Virus record (IMG/VR): IMGVR_UViG_3300030451_006972
Coordinates: 23,652 to 47,148 of that record
Length of the DNA: 23,497 nucleotides
Source of the DNA: a virus
Strand: one strand, 5' to 3'
The notes beneath the pieces are model-generated. The model was not told the DNA's origin and did not search any database. It saw nothing but the letters and a program-made list of their open reading frames with translations. A program made the translations under genes and the position numbers. Shown one piece after another: positions 14,310-21,172 of the stretch (position 1 is the first letter of the stretch; the number at the start of each line of letters is the position of its first letter).

Positions 14310-15059
14310 TTAAAACTCCAACTCTACCAAATCTTCATCATTGGCTTCTCCTGATTTTGCCATACTATAAGCCTGATTTGTAGGTTCCTCTACAGAAGAA
14401 GCTAATTCCTCTTCGAATTTATCAAAATAAAGTTTAAGATTTGCAATCAAATAATCATAAAATAATTCTTGATCATCAGGATCAGAAAGAAGCTCATATG
14501 CATCGATTACGTTGGTTTCTATCTTTTTATAAGACTCATAAGCCATATTACGTCCAGTTTCATCACCCTCTAGTCCAGAACCAAAGGAATCGCGAGGATC
14601 TTCTTCCTCTTCTTCGGCTGCTTGTCTTTCTGCATCGGTGCGAATGTCGATAAACTTGTCATCCACTTCGTCCCCAACGTTAATTTCAATCTCCTCTTCT
14701 AAATCATCAGAAGCAGCATCGTTGTTAACTTGCGCAGGAGTAAGGGAGTTTACAACAGCATTTAATATGTGAGAACGAAAAGATTGCCTTTGATCATTAT
14801 TTGTTGTTAAAGACTTGTAATCTTCTTCTAAAACTGGTATAATCTTTTTAAGGAGTTGTTCCAGAACATTAATTCCGGTAGACTTGTTGGGCGTCGGATC
14901 TACATCCGGTGTTTGCCCTTCAGATATAGTCGAGTCGACGTCTATTAATTGTCTAATTATATTTCGTAATTCTGACTCTTCGCCAGATCTTTTTGTCTTG
15001 ACATGCTTAATAAGGTGTCTTATACTCTCTCTAAGGATTTTTTCTTCATTTGGATTCAT
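14310..15059 (-). CDS. Acidic protein with LRESIR motif, unknown function
   Basis: The 249-residue protein starts MNPNEEKILRESIRHLIKHV, followed by a second helix ELRNIIRQLID. The rest is very acidic and probably partly disordered (DLEEEIEINVGDEVDD; EEEEEDPRDSF). The opening motif closely resembles the C-terminal end of the metallopeptidase-like protein (ALREAIRAVLLKHLKG). It overlaps the 689-residue gene by 14 bases and has an AGAGG ribosome site inside it. It may be a scaffold, packaged or chaperone-like protein, but this is a guess from composition. Confidence 0.78.
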   Translation of the reverse strand: MNPNEEKILRESIRHLIKHVKTKRSGEESELRNIIRQLIDVDSTISEGQTPDVDPTPNKSTGINVLEQLLKKIIPVLEEDYKSLTTNNDQRQSFRSHILNAVVNSLTPAQVNNDAASDDLEEEIEINVGDEVDDKFIDIRTDAERQAAEEEEEDPRDSFGSGLEGDETGRNMAYESYKKIETNVIDAYELLSDPDDQELFYDYLIANLKLYFDKFEEELASSVEEPTNQAYSMAKSGEANDEDLVELEF

Positions 15060-17115
15060 TGTTAATGCCTCTTTCTATAATTAGTTCCATAACTTCAGCA
15101 AGTAAGCCTAGATCTATATATTGCTTTTGTTTTTTCTTTTTCGTACTTTTAGGCGCAGTTGTACCTCGCTTAGCCGATCCAGATCCCAAAGGGGCACTAA
15201 ATCCCCCCACTGCGCCGGATCCTGCTGCAGACATTTCATCGACTGTGACTGCTAGTCCAAGAATATCTAAAACATCGTCGACGTTTTCTTCGCCAACAAA
15301 ATCAGCTATTTCAGCGCGATCGGCTGCGACGTCTCCCGAGCCACCCCCAAGGGCATTTCGAAAATCTGTTGCGCTATACGGCGCTCCACTGGCTCTCACA
15401 GTGGGTTTTACTCCCATATTGGGTACCAGCTCTACTCCGTCTTTTATGTACTTTGTAGCACCCGCCCAGCGCTTGCAATCGCCTCCTTTGGTGCTGCAGC
15501 CTAATATCACTTTGTCTCCTGTGTTAAGAGAACCCTCTTCTCCTATAAAATCATATGCAGCATTGATTGGGGAAGCATGGGGTGATATATCAATTTTTAC
15601 ATTAGGTATTCCGGCGGCTAATTTATTCCATATTTTAAGGGAGTCTTCGGCTGTCACTTCGCGCCCATTAGGTAATCTTCTGCCGCTCTTTGTTGGGCGA
15701 GAGATTAAAACAATAACCTCATCGGCAATATCTGCATATTTTCGTACCATATCCAGATGTCCCTTGTGAGGTGGCTTAAAAGCACCCGGAACAACTGCCA
15801 CTGTCTTGGGGTAATCAGCATCTACTACTGGATCGTCCGACTCGTCATCCATTAAATCAAATTCTATTTCTTCTTCTAACTCTTCATCTTCTGTCATACC
15901 CGAGCGCCTTGCTCTGCCAATAATCTGGTTAGCCATGGCAAATGCACCGGTTAATTTATAGATTTTTTCTGAACCCGGCGGATATTCAAATACAACGCCT
16001 TCCATCGATGATGCGAGATTTTCAATTGAGCCAAGTTTTGCTAATTGCTGATCAACAAGTTCACCCATCTTTTCATCACCTGATGCTTGTAGGTTTTTGA
16101 GATAAGCAATTGATTGTTCAAGTTCTGCGCGCATGCGTGCCACTTCTTTATCGTTGTCGCTAACAAAATAACTCTTAACACCACGAAGTACCTCGATGGC
16201 AAAATCGCTAATTGCTATTTCTAATGGCTTGAGTACACTAGCAATATATTTTCTAGATTTAGTTTTTGAACCTAGGTTTGAAACAGTAGCCTGCAACTCT
16301 TTTGGCAATCCCTTTTTTAATTGTACAACTGACAGCCCTTGTTTTTTTGCAGCATCTGAATTCAACATTAGTACAACAAGTTTATCTACGGTATCTTCTG
16401 GTAGATTAACTTGGCTAGCATATTCTCTTACAACTTTTTCGATATAGTCGCCTAAAGTGGCTTTCATGCCAACAGGCTCAGCAAAAGCTTGTATTTTAGA
16501 TGTTACTTCTTCAAGTGCTTTTCCGTCCGCTAGCTTCTTAAGGGATACTATCTTAGGACCGTTAATAGCCCATTCTTCTTTGCCAATTTTTTCTGAGGCT
16601 CCATCAACAAGTCCGGACAATTTAGCAAACTTTTGCCTTGTAAGAATACGATCATCTTGAGTTTCCTCTTTGTCTCCAAAATACTGTAATCCATGTAGAA
16701 CAACGTTTGGTGTCGAGTAGAGAATAATATTTGGATTTTTAGGATACATTATTTCCATGTTAACGTACCTGTCACCGCCTGCAAAGATGGCATCTAAGTC
16801 CTCGGGGCTAAGTTTGCGTAAAGCCGCTGAGATCGCCTTGAAACCGTTCGTAAACGCATTTTCTGCTGGGTGTCCTTTCCACTTGCTGACGTATTCTTCG
16901 GTAGTCATACCACCTTTTTTCACATCACCACTATTACGAGCAGTTTTTACTTCTCCGCTAGCGTCAACTGTTAGAAACAGGTTTTGTCCATCAACTTTTT
17001 CAGTTGCATTTTTAATATCTGCATTTGCAACTTTGCCGAGAATAGACACAATCTCATCGAAGGTTAAAGATAAATCCTCCGATAAGTGTGCCATATGCCC
17101 GGCAACACCGCCCAT
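15046..17115 (-). CDS. Fusion of ligase-like nucleotidyltransferase domain (DUF6267-like) and HxGH nucleotidylyltransferase
   Basis: The 689-residue protein has two enzyme-like parts. Residues 1-400 contain motifs of the covalent nucleotidyltransferase superfamily (RNA and DNA ligases): TEKVDGQN with K40 as the possible AMP-bound lysine, NMEIMYP with E121, MEGVVFEY with E372-G373, and EKIYKLTG with K384 and K387. From memory the start (MGGVAGHMAHL) matches phage DUF6267 proteins. After an acidic linker, residues 437-590 form an HxGH nucleotidylyltransferase domain (VVPGAFKPPHKGHLDMV, H450 and H453; SATDFR near 581-586). A lysine-rich linker and a helix end the protein. The substrate is unknown; RNA repair or cofactor synthesis are both possible. 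The ribosome site is AAGGAG. Confidence 0.88.
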   Translation of the reverse strand: MGGVAGHMAHLSEDLSLTFDEIVSILGKVANADIKNATEKVDGQNLFLTVDASGEVKTARNSGDVKKGGMTTEEYVSKWKGHPAENAFTNGFKAISAALRKLSPEDLDAIFAGGDRYVNMEIMYPKNPNIILYSTPNVVLHGLQYFGDKEETQDDRILTRQKFAKLSGLVDGASEKIGKEEWAINGPKIVSLKKLADGKALEEVTSKIQAFAEPVGMKATLGDYIEKVVREYASQVNLPEDTVDKLVVLMLNSDAAKKQGLSVVQLKKGLPKELQATVSNLGSKTKSRKYIASVLKPLEIAISDFAIEVLRGVKSYFVSDNDKEVARMRAELEQSIAYLKNLQASGDEKMGELVDQQLAKLGSIENLASSMEGVVFEYPPGSEKIYKLTGAFAMANQIIGRARRSGMTEDEELEEEIEFDLMDDESDDPVVDADYPKTVAVVPGAFKPPHKGHLDMVRKYADIADEVIVLISRPTKSGRRLPNGREVTAEDSLKIWNKLAAGIPNVKIDISPHASPINAAYDFIGEEGSLNTGDKVILGCSTKGGDCKRWAGATKYIKDGVELVPNMGVKPTVRASGAPYSATDFRNALGGGSGDVAADRAEIADFVGEENVDDVLDILGLAVTVDEMSAAGSGAVGGFSAPLGSGSAKRGTTAPKSTKKKKQKQYIDLGLLAEVMELIIERGINNESK

Positions 17116-17366
17116 TATTCCACTCCTTGAGATTCTTCAAGAATACTAAGCTTTTCTTGAAGTACACCCATGTCATTTTCCATTTTTCTGGCACATCTCT
17201 TAACTTCGCGCAAATGAGTCTTCGCAAGTTGAAGTCTCCTTTTTTCAGTTAATGTCTTTGGATTTAGATTGGAAATTATCTCTTGGAGTCCCTGAATATA
17301 GGTAAAGATGTTTTTCTCATCAAGACTCTCGTTAAGAAAATCTCGCCATTGTGAATCTAACGACAT
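17115..17366 (-). CDS. Small coiled-coil protein with WRDFLNE start
   Basis: This 83-residue protein is helical and charged, with heptad-like stretches (LQLAKTHLREVKRCARKMENDMGVLQEKLSIL). It begins MSLDSQWRDFLNES, a short motif also seen at the start of the HAD phosphatase (NWRKFITE). The next gene starts on its stop codon (TAATG). AAGGA precedes the ATG. I infer a structural or packaged protein only weakly. Confidence 0.72.
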   Translation of the reverse strand: MSLDSQWRDFLNESLDEKNIFTYIQGLQEIISNLNPKTLTEKRRLQLAKTHLREVKRCARKMENDMGVLQEKLSILEESQGVE

Positions 17367-17456
17367 GGTGTGTTCCTTTTGTGTTAATAATAGTTTTTTG
17401 ATAAACTTGTTTCTTGACTTTTTAAGTTCAACTTTTGTACTTACCTGACATGGTTT
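17367..17456 (-). other. Short gap with nothing recognised
   Basis: These 90 AT-rich bases hold no ORF beyond a few codons, no convincing promoter on the coding strand and no hairpin with a T-run. It may contain an element specific to phage transcription that I cannot identify. Confidence 0.4.
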
Positions 17457-18473
17457 TTAGCCCTTGAGGTGCTTGAGCAACACTGCTCGAATCGCCTCAC
17501 GTAAGGCGTTAGCGTCTTTGTTGGACTCATCCAAATCTTCTTCCTCGTCATCATCACGCTTACCAACAGGGTGTCCATGACCCTCGGCTAAGCTAGCGTT
17601 GGTGACTTGAATGTCCTCAAACGGAACACCTTCCATAATCGTACCATCTTCAAATTTCATGTCATAGTGTGTAACCTTGCCAAGCTCTTCATTGAAGTTG
17701 TGTCCGACAGCCTCAGCCATTTCAACAGAACCATTTCTTGAAACTCCGCCGTGGTGCACGCAATAATGGTTAGGTGAGAAAACGCCTTCTTCGACAACAT
17801 CTTCATTCTCTTCAACGGTTTCTTCTGATTCTTCAACGACTTCCTCGTCTTCATCAACTTTTGCTTCATCAACTTTCTTCTCTTCGTCGTCGTGATCTTC
17901 GGCTTCTTCTAATTCTTCTTCCTCTGCTTCTGCTTGAAGTTCACCCTTTCCGTTGAACTCATTGAACTCATCGAGAGTGTTAAATTTAAAGCCCCAAGCT
18001 TCCGAAAGAAGTTGAGTAATTTCTTTGTTTTTCCAATCTTTTGTAGACATCTTATTTTCTCCTTTTTCTAGATGTTCGTAATAAATAGTATTTTTTATAC
18101 CATCTTCCCAATCTCTGAAGCACATATTTCCAACTTCATAAGCTTCACGCTCCATTTCTCTCATGTGCTCGTCGTTTTGGGCATATCCCGGTTCAGCTGA
18201 AGTATTACTCAGATCCCCGCGACAATTCTGTGTATGGTGAACTAATTCATGCGACAAGGAACGCATTACGTCTTTAAGATGCCTGCCTGTAATAAAAAGA
18301 GTTATCGATTCTCTTTCTGGATCATAGTATGCAGTTTTTCCAAGTGGGTTTTGTGCATTTTTGGCATCATTGCGTATAAATAATCTAGGTGGATGACTGA
18401 AACCCATGCGTGATTGTGCGAAAGGCATGAATTTTCCAACCAAAGATTTCAAAACGTTAGAATAGTTTTCCAT
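17457..18473 (-). CDS. Putative HELVHH metallopeptidase with acidic C-terminal half
   Basis: The 338-residue protein starts at ATG 18473 (GCAGGA site); an upstream extension to 18521 has no ribosome site. Residues 1-130 form the peptidase-like domain: SHELVHHTQ with H75, E76 and H79, and a downstream EMEREAYEVG helix with E108 or E110 as the probable third zinc ligand. Residues from about 175 to 240 are almost pure Glu, Asp, Lys and Val. The C-terminus has a compact histidine-containing region (HYCVHHGGVS) and ends ALREAIRAVLLKHLKG. A strong internal ribosome site gives a possible shorter product from residue 142. It may be a maturation protease, but this is not shown. Confidence 0.78.
   Translation of the reverse strand: MENYSNVLKSLVGKFMPFAQSRMGFSHPPRLFIRNDAKNAQNPLGKTAYYDPERESITLFITGRHLKDVMRSLSHELVHHTQNCRGDLSNTSAEPGYAQNDEHMREMEREAYEVGNMCFRDWEDGIKNTIYYEHLEKGENKMSTKDWKNKEITQLLSEAWGFKFNTLDEFNEFNGKGELQAEAEEEELEEAEDHDDEEKKVDEAKVDEDEEVVEESEETVEENEDVVEEGVFSPNHYCVHHGGVSRNGSVEMAEAVGHNFNEELGKVTHYDMKFEDGTIMEGVPFEDIQVTNASLAEGHGHPVGKRDDDEEEDLDESNKDANALREAIRAVLLKHLKG
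18048..18063 (-). promoter_or_regulatory. Strong internal ribosome binding site and in-frame ATG
   Basis: AAAAAGGAG followed after 8 bases by ATG (18050) lies inside the metallopeptidase gene, in frame. It is stronger than the site of the full-length start and would yield a 197-residue protein MSTKDWKNKEITQLLSEAWG... lacking the HELVHH domain. Confidence 0.6.
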
Positions 18474-18524
18474 TATTAATCCTGCAGTTTTAAATAGTTT
18501 TAAAAATAATATAAACCACACATA

Positions 18525-18782
18525 TCAAAATCTCAGGAGATTGTCTACTGGCTGCAAACTAATTGTAAACAATTCTAAAAACTCATGCGGCTCATTTATT
18601 GGTTTTACGGTAGATACAGAAACCATCCGGTTTGATTTTATTTTATTTTCAATTTTTATTAAAATACCGTAATTGCTTATCCATTTTTTTTCTGATGAAT
18701 CCCATTTAGTCCATTCTACCATATCACCTATTTCAAAATCTTTTAGGATTAAATTACCGAATGGCTCTTTTTCGTTACTCAT
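18525..18782 (-). CDS. Small SH3-like protein (FEIGDMVEW), unknown function
   Basis: The 85-residue protein has the opening FEIGDMVEW and alternating beta strands (YGILIKIENKI, RMVSVSTVKPI), a layout common among short phage proteins with an SH3-like barrel; the 84-residue protein at 19480-19734 starts similarly (FKIGDLVGI). Function is unknown. Its ATG overlaps the previous gene by 8 bases. Confidence 0.72.
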   Translation of the reverse strand: MSNEKEPFGNLILKDFEIGDMVEWTKWDSSEKKWISNYGILIKIENKIKSNRMVSVSTVKPINEPHEFLELFTISLQPVDNLLRF

Positions 18783-18987
18783 AACTTACCATCCAGCTAC
18801 ACTTGCCAGATCTAAGGTTATCGTGAAGAAGCTCGCAAGCCTCATCGACGTCAGAAAACGGCCCAGCATTTTTTATGTGAGAAAACGACTCACTTTCGTT
18901 ATCTAGCCACTTTACCATATATCCTCTAATTGATTTTGAGACACCATCACCAGAGGTTTTAAAATATCTTCTCTTCTTTTTGCCCAC
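18775..18987 (-). CDS. Small protein of unknown function
   Basis: The frame begins at GTG 18987 (70 residues), limited by a stop two codons upstream. The N-terminus is basic (GKKKRRYFK). An internal ATG at 18921 follows AGAGGA but at only 3 bases, so the start is uncertain. The rest (SDVDEACELLHDNLRSGKCSWMV) may be a small alpha-beta unit. I do not recognise it. Confidence 0.62.
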   Translation of the reverse strand: MGKKKRRYFKTSGDGVSKSIRGYMVKWLDNESESFSHIKNAGPFSDVDEACELLHDNLRSGKCSWMVSYE

Positions 18988-19003
18988 CTTCTAAATAGTA
19001 GTT

Positions 19004-19156
19004 TTATAGCAAAAAATCATTATCATCTAATTTGGATATTAATATAAAAGCTAGAAGAGTTATGACTACAAATTCAAAATCAAAAAAAAGATATAACGCC
19101 CACGTTGATGATAGCAATATTAATGATTTCCAAAATTTTCCAAATTTAAATAACAT
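19004..19156 (-). CDS. Small hydrophobic membrane protein (50 residues)
   Basis: A complete ATG-to-TAA frame fits exactly between two other genes, 2 bases after the upstream stop and 16 bases before the downstream GTG. The product starts MLFKFGKFWKSLILL and has two hydrophobic stretches around 12-25 and 28-41 with a basic N-terminus and acidic C-terminus, giving one or two membrane passes. AGGA lies 11 bases upstream. The exact fit and clean membrane profile support a gene. The function is unknown; a holin-like or superinfection role cannot be judged. Confidence 0.6.
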   Translation of the reverse strand: MLFKFGKFWKSLILLSSTWALYLFFDFEFVVITLLAFILISKLDDNDFLL

Positions 19157-19158
19157 TA

Positions 19159-19476
19159 TCAATCAAATCCTGTAAAAATTATTTCCTTAATTAAAATTTC
19201 AACCAAATGTCCGTCATATGTGTAAACAAGATACTTTTCGTTATTTCCCTTCATCTCGTCTATTACATAACCTTTTTGTCCAGATGAAATTTTAATAAAT
19301 CTTTTTTTCCCAGGCGAATAGCAGTGAATGTATTTTGAACCACGTGTACTGCCAATTGCAATCTCTGGGATTAGTTCAATTTCGTTCCCATCTTCATCTA
19401 CTTCATCTGGCAATCCATTAATTTGTTTAATGGCAAGTTTTATTTTCCTAGATGCCTCTTCTTTATCATAACTCAT
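19159..19476 (-). CDS. Small beta-rich protein of unknown function
   Basis: I do not recognise this 105-residue protein. It has a helical start (EEASRKIKLAIKQIN), an acidic loop, and then beta-like strands with repeated Lys, Gly and Tyr (KYIHCYSPGKKRFIKISSG). It starts 3 bases after the preceding stop with a weak ribosome site, so coupling to the promoter at 19739-19768 is likely. Confidence 0.72.
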   Translation of the reverse strand: MSYDKEEASRKIKLAIKQINGLPDEVDEDGNEIELIPEIAIGSTRGSKYIHCYSPGKKRFIKISSGQKGYVIDEMKGNNEKYLVYTYDGHLVEILIKEIIFTGFD

Positions 19477-19479
19477 ATT

Positions 19480-19734
19480 TTAACTAGAGTTTAGCAAAAA
19501 CAAAGACGCCCTCTCATTTAATCGATGATAAGACTGTTTTGATAAAAGGTATGATTTGTTCAATTCTTTAAAAATTTCACCTTCTTTTTCCATAAAAAAA
19601 GATTTGTCATATGAAAACCATTGTATCATAACATTGTACTCAGTGGTATCGACTACTATGCCTGTCTTAATCGCAGCTTTTGGTTTTTGTGGGTGCTCTA
19701 TTCCCACTAAATCTCCAATTTTAAATTTATACAT
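19480..19734 (-). CDS. Small SH3-like protein (FKIGDLVGI), possibly leaderless
   Basis: The 84-residue protein opens MYKFKIGDLVGIEHP and continues with strands typical of a small barrel. The ATG at 19734 is only 4 bases after a consensus -10 box, so the mRNA may start at the initiation codon itself. A GTG at residue 10 has GGAG 5 bases before it, but starting there would cut the KIGDLV strand. Function is unknown. Confidence 0.72.
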   Translation of the reverse strand: MYKFKIGDLVGIEHPQKPKAAIKTGIVVDTTEYNVMIQWFSYDKSFFMEKEGEIFKELNKSYLLSKQSYHRLNERASLFLLNSS

Positions 19735-19738
19735 AATG

Positions 19739-19768
19739 ATTATATAACACTTTTGTATATTTTGTCAA
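19739..19768 (-). promoter_or_regulatory. Consensus sigma-70 promoter (TTGACA-18-TATAAT)
   Basis: TTGACA (19768-19763) and TATAAT (19744-19739) match 12 of 12 positions with an 18-base spacer. It lies in the gap after the coiled-coil membrane protein gene and drives the small-protein run 19734 to 18525. The predicted start point coincides with the ATG at 19734. Confidence 0.87.
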
Positions 19769-19771
19769 TAT

Positions 19772-20095
19772 TTAAAATAATTCTAAGCCCAAAGCCAACG
19801 CCAAGCCCATTACTGCTTGAACAACCATAAAAATAGTCATCGATCGAGTTTTAAATTCTTTTAATTCTTGAATATCTACAAGTGCTTCTTTAAGCTGCGG
19901 AGGGCTGGCAATATCGTCCATTTTTTCTTTCCATGCTTTTATATCCTGAACTCTATCTTCCTTAGCTTTTAGTTCAGTCAACTGCTCCTTCATGTCTTGA
20001 AGTTCGCCTCTTAAGCCTTCTATACCGCTAGCTAGAGTTTCCAATTGTTGCAAAACTAGCTTTGAATAAGTTTCCCATCCACTATTGTCAGACAT
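19772..20095 (-). CDS. Coiled-coil protein with C-terminal membrane segment (holin/XhlA-like layout)
   Basis: The 107-residue protein has a long helical, charged region (about 10-80, with leucine heptads such as IEGLRGELQDMKEQLTELKA) followed by one hydrophobic segment at 85-107 (MTIFMVVQAVMGLALALGLELF). This layout is that of haemolysin XhlA-like or other phage membrane-anchored proteins found in lysis modules, but no lysis enzyme is adjacent. The ribosome site AGGAG lies 8 bases from the ATG. The call rests on layout only. Confidence 0.75.
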   Translation of the reverse strand: MSDNSGWETYSKLVLQQLETLASGIEGLRGELQDMKEQLTELKAKEDRVQDIKAWKEKMDDIASPPQLKEALVDIQELKEFKTRSMTIFMVVQAVMGLALALGLELF

Positions 20096-20123
20096 TGTAG
20101 TACTCCTATTGTGCTATTCTTAA

Positions 20124-20822
20124 CTAGTTTGGCTGTGTACAATCAATTCGTTGAATATTGTAACGATTACCATTATTAATAACTTTATTGATTATCAGTT
20201 CAAAATCAATTGGTTTGATGTCGTCTATCTCTGGATTCGTGCATACTTTGCTTAATACATCATCAATGTTTTTTTGAGAGTCCTCATAGTATTCGATTCT
20301 ATTAATATTTGATTTACCGTTGTCTAAGATTTTGTTTTTCATCATCGCAACCATAACATCGCCCTTTGATTCACCTTGGGTTGCTATAGCTCTGATTTTA
20401 GAAGAATCAATTCCTATATCGTTAAGATAATCTAAAATAGGAGCTAAGGAATTTCCTCTTCTAGCGGTTAGAATATAGGTTCTAGAATTTTCAGAAAACT
20501 CTCTTAGCTTGTCAGTTACAATTTTAATTTCATCCGGATCCTTAACAATAGAAAAATCACTTAAATCAATCTTATATCCCAAGTTTATCAACTCATCAAC
20601 CGCATCAAAAGCTTCAACGCCCTCCTTAGCTGCTGCAGCGTTCATATACTCTTCGAACTCCTGTTGATTTCTCAAGGTAGCAGTTGTTCCATCGGGCGCT
20701 GTAACTCGGGTTTCGGAGCGAGTGTGAGCTATTGTCTCATCAAAGTCAAAGATGCGAAGAGTTGTAACTGGTTCGTAATCTTCTGTTATGAATTTTCGCC
20801 AATTTTCAAGTAGGAGTTTCAC
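20124..20822 (-). CDS. HAD-superfamily phosphatase
   Basis: I choose GTG 20822 (232 residues): GGAG lies 6 bases upstream and it overlaps the previous stop as GTGA, whereas the longer frame begins with TTG at 20846. The HAD motifs are complete: FDFDET with nucleophile D26 and acid D28, LTARRG with T119, K153 and YYEDSQ with E180-D181. It is a cytoplasmic phosphatase, similar in layout to the 3'-phosphatase half of polynucleotide kinases, although no kinase domain is present. The N-terminus MKLLLENWRKFITE resembles a short leader found on some packaged phage proteins. Confidence 0.87.
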   Translation of the reverse strand: MKLLLENWRKFITEDYEPVTTLRIFDFDETIAHTRSETRVTAPDGTTATLRNQQEFEEYMNAAAAKEGVEAFDAVDELINLGYKIDLSDFSIVKDPDEIKIVTDKLREFSENSRTYILTARRGNSLAPILDYLNDIGIDSSKIRAIATQGESKGDVMVAMMKNKILDNGKSNINRIEYYEDSQKNIDDVLSKVCTNPEIDDIKPIDFELIINKVINNGNRYNIQRIDCTQPN

Positions 20823-21172
20823 ATATTTCTCCAGTACTTTACCCAAGCATATGCTTTTCTTTCATTTAAATAACCTTGTTTCTCATCATTATCATAAGCT
20901 TCAAGTTCAAAAGGGTTAACATAGTAAGCATCAGATCCACTAAGTCCCGAAAGCAGCCCGTTTAAATGAAAATAAGCATACATAATCCACTGAAAAATAA
21001 AAAGCATTTCTAATTGCTGTTTATAATGAATTGTTTCATGCCTTCTTACTCTTTCATCCATCTCACCTCGTGAAAAAACAAAGATAAAAAAACTTAGCGC
21101 ATTTATTTCAATTGGGGCAAGTTTGGACAACCAAACAGGTATCTTGCTATTTTCAAAAAACAAAGGAAACAT
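20819..21172 (-). CDS. Membrane protein with HETIH metal-binding motif
   Basis: The 117-residue protein carries RRHETIHYKQQLEMLFI, an HExxH motif directly before a hydrophobic helix (IFQWIMYAYFHL), and a later FELEAY segment with a possible third zinc-ligand glutamate. An N-terminal hydrophobic stretch (INALSFFIFVF) precedes it. It may be a small membrane-linked metallopeptidase, or metal-binding protein. It is coupled to the genes on both sides (TAATG and GTGA junctions). Confidence 0.75.
   Translation of the reverse strand: MFPLFFENSKIPVWLSKLAPIEINALSFFIFVFSRGEMDERVRRHETIHYKQQLEMLFIFQWIMYAYFHLNGLLSGLSGSDAYYVNPFELEAYDNDEKQGYLNERKAYAWVKYWRNM

Noticed and set aside
17411-17444. TTGACT and TGTACT on the plus strand
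   Set aside because: No plus-strand gene follows it, so a promoter in this direction has no target.
17774-17956. Repeat-like GAA/GAT-rich tract
   Set aside because: It is the acidic low-complexity part of the peptidase-like protein, not a tandem DNA repeat or CRISPR array.
20823-20846. TTG start for the HAD phosphatase
   Set aside because: GTG 20822 has GGAG at 6 bases and a GTGA overlap with the previous gene; the TTG has neither.
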